DNA from: Nymphaea colorata
Taxonomy: Eukaryota; Streptophyta; Magnoliopsida; Nymphaeales; Nymphaeaceae
Assembly: GCF_008831285.2 (NCBI RefSeq)
Contig: NC_045138.2
Span: 41,097,115-41,161,114, forward strand
Direction of reading: 5' to 3'
Length of the DNA stretch: 64,000 bases
Below are positions 55,426 to 64,000 of this stretch, piece after piece. A program made the translations under genes and the position numbers. The notes beneath the pieces are model-generated. The model saw only the letters and a program-made list of their open reading frames with translations, had not been told where the DNA came from and made no database searches. Each line of letters opens with the position of its first letter. The stretch's first letter is position 1.

Positions 55426-55610
55426 TTGAAATAGTTGATTGTCATGATTTCATTATGTGACACTATCAAGGGGATTTCATTATGTGACATTATCAATGGC
55501 TCACTAAATAAGTTGTTGAAATAGTTGATTGTCCTAATTTCATTATGTAACATTGTAGGGTTTACAAAAAGGGTTGTTGAAATAGTTGATTGTCTTGATT
55601 TTTTTTTTTT
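55426..55610. repeat. 63-bp tandem repeat, right part, with right target-site duplication
   Basis: The array resumes with TTGAAATAGTTGATTGTC (55426-55443), the right copy of the target duplication, followed by about three diverged units ending in a poly(T) run at 55600-55612. Confidence 0.9.
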
Positions 55611-55612
55611 TT

Positions 55613-57440
55613 ACTAAAACTATTCAGATCTTACTGCCCTATAAACTGCCACTAATCCTTTTGTGACAATGGTTAATATTTTGGTGACATTTTCTTTACT
55701 TTATCAATCATGGCAACTCAGTTTCGCTTCACTGGCTGGACGTTGAGGTAACATAGTTGTTAATTCCAACTTAGTCTCGCTGCTTTATGAAATGTTCACA
55801 CTGATGACTTGATGGCTTCTTGCCATAAGAAACATTTGTCGTGTGATATGAATTATATAATGTATGTTATATGATGCAACAAATGCTTCTTTTGCAAGAC
55901 CGTCATCAATAAGATCAAGTTGGAATTAATGACTAGGTGACCGCCAACACCCAACTAGAGAAGCGGCGTCATTGAGTTGACCAGACTTAATGGGTTCGTG
56001 TGACTGCCAGGGCAAGTGGGCTGTAGGCTGGGGTGACCTAATATTCCTCTACATTAATAGTCATCCAGGTCAGGCTTATTACTAGGAACAGTTCCCGAGA
56101 CCATATAACTAGGCAAGCTTTAATGTTCTGAAAACTTTTTCTGAAACGAGTCGAACTATTACTCGCTAAAGTTCAACTCTCAAACGAGTTCGAACCAAGT
56201 AATTTGCTTAACGAGTCGAGCTCGAGTTCACGAGTCGACTTATTTAAATAATCGAGTCGAGTTCGCTAATTTCTGACTATTAAAGCTCGACTCGGCTTGA
56301 TTAATGATGTGTAGCGCCCGACTTATTTTTTAATTTAAAAAATCGGTTTCTAAACCCTTTGTCTCGGTTTGCTATTTTGTTCTCAATCGTTTCAAAAAGG
56401 TTTTCCCTCAATGTAGAAACCCTTATTCGTAAGAAAACCCTTCATCCTTCAACTTCAACTGGTTTCAAGCAAGGCACTGCTGCTTTGATCTCCCCTTGTT
56501 TACTAGGGCCGTCGGCATTGGGTTCCGCCAGTCTGGTGACCCTGGTAGAACACCAGCAGCTCTCTCGTCGCAGTGAGCCAGTGAGTACCTCTTTGCCCTT
56601 TTGTTCGCTCTATCGTATCAAAAATTTTTTCCCCAAACTGAATCGGAAGTCCACGTTACAGATTCGGCCAATGGACGATTCAGTAGTTCAGCCGAATCGG
56701 CAAAATACATTTTTATATTTATTAAAAAGCGGTCCTAAAATATATGAAAATAATTTAAATAAAAAACGTAAAACTATTTAAAAATAATGAAGAAATTAGT
56801 GAGATTTGCCACCAATTGGATTTGACTTGGTTGGTTCAGAGCATGCGAACCCTGGACATCACCCCTGACCCTGATTAATAATGGTTGAAAACAATTCATA
56901 TATCAAAGTCAAATCCTTCGTTGGCCCAACAATTATACAGGTCAAGCTGCATCCCGGCCAAGTTCTTGGGTTGCTGGGTCTCATTCAAGGCATCAAACGG
57001 TCAATCCTGAGCCCAAGAATGATGTAGGTGTTTAGTCAATGGGCCCTGCCGCTTTGATGGAAAATCTTGACATATTCTCCTTCTTTTATGAATGACATGG
57101 GCCCGGAAATTAAATCGCCGGCATGATATCAACAATAGTCGTTGAAAATAATCGATCGGAAGCCGGCGAGCATTGGATTGGCAGGCCATGCACAATTAGT
57201 CATATAAAATTTGTGGGTAGTGCACCTGGTTGGACTGGTGCGCAAAAATAACAAGTGTTTCATTCAATTATGACAATTGTGCCATATGGAGAGGAGCAAG
57301 TACCAAGATGAAAATGTATGGTCTTCTTTAGGCATCAACACGACTCTGGACCCAAAAGCAAAGAAACACAGGGTTTCGACCTTTTTTTGGTAGGTTGTAC
57401 TTATTTCCCTCACCTAAAAAGGTTGTTTGCTTATCATACT
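55613..57440. other. Intergenic, with CTCGA-rich and AATCGG-rich repeats
   Basis: No gene supported. A plus-strand frame at 56359-56781 has no family motif. See the separate entry for the repeat at 56145-56310. Confidence 0.5.
56145..56310. repeat. Degenerate CTCGACTCG-rich repeat, copy 2
   Basis: Contains ACGAGTCGAGCTCGAGTTCA, CGAGTCGACTTATTTAAATA and AAGCTCGACTCGGCTTG. In orientation it looks like the reverse complement of the block at 38800-39185, and is shorter. Confidence 0.7.
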
Positions 57441-57464
57441 TGATATATAGAAAATATTGAAAGG

Positions 57465-58027
57465 ATAGTATATTTGGGTCCACAGATTTTGTGAGCTTAA
57501 TAAGTGAACTCATTTTAAGAGAGGATTCCGGTAGCCCTCAGGGTTTGGCGCAATGGTCCGGTGGGGGCAAGTACCTTGTTTCGGAATTCAGTAGGCCGTG
57601 AAGCGCAACCAGAACTCTTATGCAACCTGCATTTTGCCAACTTGCATAAATAATAACATGGCAAATTTAATGCCAAATGTAGTTTATGATTCTATACAAG
57701 ATGTGCACCCAAAATTTGAAGCCAGTGGAAATGGGTTCTATTAATATCATATATTCCACTCCAGATCTTTAGTAACTAGAGATAGAGAGACAGAGTTCCA
57801 GGCCAAGTTCAACTTGTTCAACTAAGAAAAAAAGAAAAGGAACAAACCTTGGCCACTTTAATGGTGACAAGTTGATGTGGTTTTTAAAAGATGTGTAGCC
57901 AAATTTGAAACCAGCAGAATGGGTTCTATTAATATAATCTTTGCCAACTCAATGATGTAGACAAACACTGAATATAGTGGAATGGGTTCTATTAATATTT
58001 TCTGTTCTTTTCTGGACCATTGCCAGC

Positions 58028-58096
<69 letters not shown>

Positions 58097-58440
58097 GGAG
58101 AGAGTGAGAGGAAGAGAGAGAGAGAGAGAGAGAGACTGCATCAATGACGAGGAGCAAAACCTAAGGAAGTATTTGTCTCAGAAAATTAGAGTCATACCTT
58201 GGAAAGGAACCAAACCATAAATGGATTTCTTTGTGAGTGGCCCAACTTGCCAAGTTGGATTCTCAATTGTCAAGCATTTAACCTTATGGAGATTGTGGAT
58301 AAAAAACGGTCTTGGATCATAGATCCATCTGGCCAGACCCGGTTTATTAAACTTAGGGAGGAGCTGGTAGTGGTAGGAGCAAGGAGCTCGATCAACTAAA
58401 GAATTTGCGTTTGCAAAGGAAAACCCGGCAAAAACTCTGT
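57465..58440. repeat. Duplicated non-coding block, unit A
   Basis: Ordered landmarks: TCCACAGATTTTGTGAGC (57479), GAATTCAGTAGGCCGTGAAG (57583), CCTGCATTTTGCCAACTTGC, GGGTTCTATTAATAT repeated three times, an (AT)n(AG)n array (58029-58134), then GGCCCAACTTGCCAAGTTGG and CCCGGTTTATTAAACTTAGG. The same landmarks occur in the same order at 59660-61180. A tRNA-like A box (TTGGCGCAATGG) near 57545 hints at an old short element. Confidence 0.75.
58029..58136. repeat. Compound (AT)n(AG)n microsatellite
   Basis: About 44 bp of AT repeats followed by about 60 bp of interrupted AG repeats. Longest of the compound arrays in the window. Confidence 0.9.
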
Positions 58441-59659
58441 TTTTCAAGGGGCATAACATAACTGGTCGAGCAGGTAGTGTGTGGAAGATATATTGTGAGT
58501 TTGATTTCCATAGAATGTATTCTTTTGAGACTGCAAATGGTGCGAAGGATGTACCTTACCCCACCTAAGTCCCCAATGCAGTCCAGAATCCCGAAAGCAG
58601 CGGGAATTCAAAGATTTTTAGGCCAGTTAGTTGTTAACCTCCTACTCGCCAATAAAAATCGGCATCTCATCAACACCGGAATAACATTTATATCCGAACC
58701 CAGGATGACTATGTGAACATAAACTTGATCATAATTAAAAGAAAAAGTTTTCATTTGATTGTAGTTATGTTTGATGAGACTATAGAACTTAAATACTATT
58801 ACATGATAAAAAACTCCTGTTGCTCTGGATCTTGACATGAGCAACTACACACTTTTGAATGAAAGGCCTTTGTTTTCTTTTCTTTCTAGTATGTCCTTTG
58901 TGCAAATAATTGCAGCCGGTAGCGAAGCCACGATTGTGACTGCTGTAGGCAATCGCCACACCAGCCCACAGAATTTGCTTTATTTATATTTAGATATTTT
59001 ATTAATTTTCAGTTTTTTTTTATATGCGAGTGTCCCTTAAGGTTTGAAATTTAAAATGTCAATACCACTTAGTCTGAAATTTCTCTGCAACTGATTGCAA
59101 CCCTTATCATATTCCTGATTCATCATAATGTCATTGAAGATATGGTTGAAAGGACACCGTGGTAGACCCAAAATTTTTTCATGAGGGGAGCCGAATTAAA
59201 GCTGCTGCCAACCTTTGGGAACCCCTACCATTGATTTTATCGGCCGGCCCCACGAAAGACATACTTTCGGTGATCTGAACTTTCTTAGTTTCTAGCTTAA
59301 GTGCTGGTCTGGGAAATATTTGTTCTTATATATATGGATTGGTATGTCCCAGACCACTTATGTCAAGAATAAAAACTAGATCGCTTATTTTTTTGCTAAA
59401 AGATATTTTAAACATGTGAACATTCCAATGTGTTTATATATACTTATTTGTAAAAACAAACATTGATTTTTCCCATATTAAAAAACTTGATGTTATAAGA
59501 GCCATCCATTTTCTACTACTATAGAAAATGTTAAACTTAAAAAAATACTATCTTAGTATATTTTTTTAACGAACCATGATGGAGTTCAACTTGATTGCAG
59601 ATATTTTGCCCCGCTGCAAGTGTCGACATATGGGCACCATCATATAAAAATATGGGAAT
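58441..59659. other. Spacer between the two duplicated blocks
   Basis: Contains a possible A-box head at 58451, a GC-edged dispersed element piece at 59163-59255, and an inverted copy of the AT-rich dispersed element near 59400-59570. No gene supported. Confidence 0.45.
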
Positions 59660-61180
59660 GTTAGTTTATTTGTGTCCACAGATTTTGTGAGCGTAATAAG
59701 TGAAGTCATTCACAATTTCACATCGTAAATATATGGTTGCAAACATTATCGATTCACTTAAAAGCGTGATTTCCGAAGTACAATTATAAATTGGCAGGAG
59801 TGTGTACCTTGTTTCCGAATTCAGTAGGCCGTGAAGCGCAACCAGAAGTCTTCTGCAACCTGCATTTTGCCAACTTGCTCTTGCTCCATAACATGGCCAA
59901 TTTAATGCCAAATGTAGGATATGATTCTATACATGATCTGCACCCTAAATGGCTTCTATTAATACGCAGAGATGGAGAGAGAGTCCCAGACCAACTTTTG
60001 AAGACGTGTAGCTAAAATTTGAATGTACTGGAAAGAGTTCTATTAATATTATGTGTTCTGTTCTGGATCTTTGCCAACTTTTGAGAGAGAGAGAGTCCCA
60101 GACCAACTTTGAAGGGCCTGTAGCCAAAATTTGAATGTACTGGAAAGAGTTCTATTAATATTATATGTTCTGTTCTGGATCTTTGCCAACTTTAGAGAGA
60201 GAGAGAGGGAGATAAATAATGCCAAATGTAGGATATAGTTCACTAAAAGGTGTGCAGCCAAAATGTGGAACTAGCAGTATGGGTTCTATTGATATGATTG
60301 CTCTGTTCTGGAATCTTTGCCAACGCAGAGTGGGTTCTCTTGATATATTGTTCTGGTATGGAATCTTTGCCAACTATCAAAAATTGAATCTCATGGATTG
60401 GGTTTCGTCAATATGATAGAGTCATAGAGCTATAAATTTTTAGTTAAGGAACAGTTGATTCACCAACCTCTGATGTGGGCATTGCATATGGCTGGAGGAT
60501 GGTTTAACTTCATCACAGTGGAAGTATTGAAGGGCTGGTGCGAGCAGTGGCCTACAGTGGCCAACACATAGCTTTACTATTGTATCACGTGTCTACCTAC
60601 ACCATACATCATTTGAAGAGAGAGAGAGAGAGAGCTGTTTCTGGTAGGACATTTTTGGACGCATTCATGGCGCAAGCAAAACTATAAAGTCTTTTTGTGT
60701 AAAGTTCTATATTAGTAGGGTTTCTCACATCTTAGAAAAAAGGCCGAAGCTTCCACCCAACCCATTACCCTCTTAAAGTACATGGTCTTCTTTCGGTATC
60801 TTAAGGTGCCGTCCTCACCATGCTTCAGTTTACACGTCAGCAGCCTTTTGCTTGCAACACTAAGGGTTGATGCCATAGAGATTCGAAACGGAAAATGACT
60901 GCCTACTGGTCCCTGCCCCGACAGTTGCGCCAACGCCATTGAAAATATTTTCCTTATAAAATTAGGGTTGTAACTTTGAAAGAGACACAAACTATACCGT
61001 TCACTCCATAAGTGGCCAAGTTGGCTTCTTAATTAATTTATGCTGAATGAATTGAAAATGTCCAAATCAAAGGTTTGGATCAGAGACCCATCTGACCCAA
61101 ACCCGGTTTAGTTGAAGACGTTGAGGAGGTCGGACTGTGGAAAGGCTCGGTCATTAACAAATGAATTTGTGCTTGCAAAG
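59660..61180. repeat. Duplicated non-coding block, unit B
   Basis: Direct, diverged copy of unit A, starting TCCACAGATTTTGTGAGCG (59675). It contains GAATTCAGTAGGCCGTGAAG (59818) and ends with GTGGCCAAGTTGGCTTC and CCCGGTTTAGTTGAAGACG. It has an internal tandem module of about 107 bp (59988-60092 and 60093-60200) with AGTTCTATTAATATTAT and GTTCTGGATCTTTGCCAACT, then two shorter diverged modules. An insertion without match lies at about 60430-60960. Confidence 0.75.
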
Positions 61181-64000
61181 AGAAATTTCCTTCAAGAGGG
61201 AAAATTCGGAATACACCATGACAAAGCTCACGGTATAAAATGGCAGCAGTGAGGCTCGATCCAGGGTCTTCAACTCCTGAGTCCTTCTTTACTTCATCAC
61301 CTCTTTCACAAGGAAAAGATCCCTAAGAAATTTGGCATGTATGGATGTATTTTCACATATATCAATGTTCCTATCAATGAACCAGATTTGGAAATCTGAG
61401 CAAAATGCTTCAAAACAATTGGATGTGAAAAAAAGATTTAACATCCGATTAAGAAATTATATCAGATTTGGATTAAAAAATGGCATTCCATTGGACAAAC
61501 TCAATTTCAGACAAATATCATGTATCAAATAATCCACACATTTGGCAAGTCAGTTTTTAACATATCATAATACAGTTCAGATTCCATTGTGTATTCAAAA
61601 GTAAGATTTGGTTTTGGATGTGAAAACAAAAATTGGTTTCAAACCTCATTTGGAGTGTGAATTTTAAAAATCAGATTGGGATTTTTCATTGAACATTTCA
61701 AAAATGGGTTATGCAATTCAGATCTCATCCATTGACAACATCCGTAAGACCAAAGCAATGGCAAGAAAATTAGCAATGGCAAGAAAATTAGCAATGGCAA
61801 TGACAATCTTGGCAAAAATCTTGAGCTTCCAAATTTTTTTACTTCTAGACTGGGATGTTAAGAAATCCTTCTGAAGAATTTTAAAGGGAGGAGGTCCATG
61901 GAGGTCCTAGGCCAAGACTTTGGTGGAATTATAAAGGGAAATGAAGCTTGGAAGTAGGGGCAAAGTCATAATTTTTTTGTCGCTGTGGCCAAACTATAGT
62001 TTTAAAATTTGAACAAAGCCCAAAATAGAATTTTTCAATTTTTTTTTTAAATCCAATAGAGCGGGTTGGGTGCGAAGGCAAGGCATCTGCTGCCCCTCCT
62101 CCCCTTACCTACACCCCTGCTTGGAAGCACCCCATGAATTAGGGGGGGGCTAGGCCATGGCCCCGCCCCAACCAATGATTTTTTTTTACATTGGAAAAAA
62201 TAATATTTTTTAATTACGTAATGCAATTTTTGTATTACAATTCAGTTTGGGTCTACCCAGATCCAGAGGTCAGACTGCCAGCCCGCCCTTGAAGAAAATC
62301 CTGGCTCCGCCCCAGCACGAATGAACCATGGATATGAGGGCACATGAATGATATATTTGTCTGTGAACAGATAAATATTAAATATTTAAAAGCCAGGGCT
62401 AAACACAACATAAACCGTCGTTAAGAACACCGTAAACTGTCACTATAACAATAAAAAGATATCCAATTACAATCTTGAGACATTATGAGTAAGTCAATAT
62501 CCTATGCTTATTGCTGTCCATTTTCAAAATATATCAATTTATACGATACTAATTTTGAATATTTGGCATTTTAACTTGCATAAATACGTAATATCATGAA
62601 GATTAGGAAACAAAGGAATTCTTTTTTCTTGGCCAATGTACTTTTCTATCTTTGACAAAGGAAAAACCGTCAAAGGTTTGCATTCATGCTGGATCCAGAT
62701 TTTCTACCGAATCGGACATATGAAATAACATTAAGATTCGGGCTCGAATTCAAATTCTGTCTTATAAAGTATAATTGGGTTAGGCTTTTATAATTGGATC
62801 CCAGTCAGATAGATATCAAGTTCAGATTCAGTTTTGAAACTGCACACCAAATAACAAGCATACTCGAGTGTACTTCTTTTGCTAGATCCACATAAACAGA
62901 TAAGAAACTGGATATGTCGGATCCATTTAAATCCCCACACGAGTCTTGGAAACACTAACAAGTGCAGAAGCTCAAACGCTATAGAATCGTCCCTTCAAAT
63001 GATACCCATCTTGTCTCTTGAGAAAGAATTAGATCTGTGGAAAATATCTTTGGTCTCCGGTTCCTGTAATTCTGTATATCAAAATGTTCAACATGAAAAC
63101 CACTTGTGATGCAGGGAAAGATCCAGGTGTTGTCTTGTGTATGCAGCTGCCCACCCCAGCCCGTATAATATATTTTATTTACATATTGGTTTCATAGTGG
63201 TGAACAGAGAGTTCAAGAAGCCCACTGCCCGAAAGAGAAGCCATAGGCCTCCTTTGTCCTCCAAGCTCCCGGGATTTGAGCTTGCTTCAGAACCAATATA
63301 GAGCCAGAATTGCTTCACATAATTTACTGTGTTGCATATTACTGCCCCTCAAATGTAAGATTTTTTGCATTTCTTGAATCCAGCCACAAATTTCAGGTTC
63401 TGGTTCTGATGCTTGCTGTGGTGGGTTTTGTATGATCTTTCTTGAATCTAACTAAGTGCACAAAAAAACACAAAATTACACAATAAAAGTTTGAATCTTG
63501 AAGTTATATTTAACCATATAGATGTAATCTTTATGCTTCTTAATTTCTACTCGAGTACCATGGCATGGGAATGCTTAAAACTAGCTTGCCGTGGAGAATA
63601 GATGAATGCAATCTAGACTCCAAAGTTTTCCTTCGAAAGTTAACGATATAAATATGTTTTTTATATTTTTAATGCAAGGGGATACCCAGCATTTATCAGC
63701 ATCGATACTGTGCACCGCTACTTCTGTCTTTTCAAAATATAATTGCACATATTTTGTTCTATAGAGAATAAATTCAATCGACGTTTCAAAAATGTAATTC
63801 CGCACAGATATTGCACTTAATATCTTGCGTGATAACCTCGGTTCAGTTGGAGATGAACCTGCATATTCTGGATGGAGCAATTTTTTGAGAATATTTTTAC
63901 CAGATTATGCCAAGAAACATGCAATGCGAGCACATAACTCTTGATCTTCTTTAGCTTGAATGTTTTAGCTGGCCGTAGATCACCAACAAAATTAAGCAAA
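61181..64000. other. Terminal intergenic region
   Basis: AT-rich with a short 21-bp tandem (GCAATGGCAAGAAAATTAGC) at about 61757-61800 and GC-edged dispersed element copies at 61970-62110 and 62138-62322. Open frames are short and unlike known families. No gene supported. Confidence 0.5.
62138..62322. repeat. Dispersed GC-ended non-autonomous element, copy near the right end
   Basis: Edge GGGGGGGCTAGGCCATGGCC, A/T-rich interior, edge AAATCCTGGCTCCGCCCCAG. It matches the copies at 12118 and 42140 in design. An adjacent piece at 61970-62110 looks like a second copy of the same family. Confidence 0.45.

Noticed and set aside
56359-56781. A 140-codon plus-strand frame
   Set aside because: Low-complexity Lys/Asn-rich end, no domain, and overlap with AATCGG-type repeat sequence. 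Not supported as a gene.

Overview
The window is nuclear DNA of a flowering plant. It is AT-rich, has long introns with GT..AG borders, compound (CT)n/(AT)n microsatellites, and both LINE and LTR retroelement relics. The lineage cannot be fixed from the sequence alone. No bacterial-type operon, CRISPR array, intact tRNA or intact rRNA gene was seen.

Four host genes could be assembled, all on the minus strand. (1) 3101-4752: a two-exon gene for a 514-residue soluble protein of unknown function. (2) 5847-9146: a six-exon HAD-superfamily hydrolase (HDHD3-like, 291 aa) with a probable mitochondrial presequence. (3) 18914-38195: a LacZ-type glycoside hydrolase family 2 beta-galactosidase spread over 19 kb; sixteen exons join in frame except at one place. 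(4) 41539-47030: a three-exon strictosidine-synthase-like protein (385 aa) with an N-terminal signal anchor. For these four, every visible exon junction was checked for splice sites and phase.

The rest is intergenic or intronic sequence rich in transposon debris. Between 9.3 and 18.2 kb there is no recognisable gene. Intron 3 of the GH2 gene holds a one-ended Ty1/copia relic (LTR, primer-binding site and decayed gag). The exon that should lie in that intron, encoding part of the N-terminal sugar-binding domain, is not visible, so the gene may be broken. An L1-type LINE (49984-55425, minus strand, decayed) sits inside a 63-bp tandem repeat and is flanked by an 18-bp target-site duplication. 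A decayed piece of plastid 23S rRNA lies about 110 bp beyond the stop codon of the strictosidine-synthase-like gene. The last 8 kb contain a duplicated non-coding block, AG-rich simple repeats and small dispersed elements, with no gene that I can support.

The four genes share no obvious pathway; they look like ordinary neighbours. The observations most worth a second look are the missing GH2 exon, the plastid rRNA insert, the LINE inserted in the 63-bp array, and a GC-rich island in the last intron of the strictosidine-synthase-like gene.
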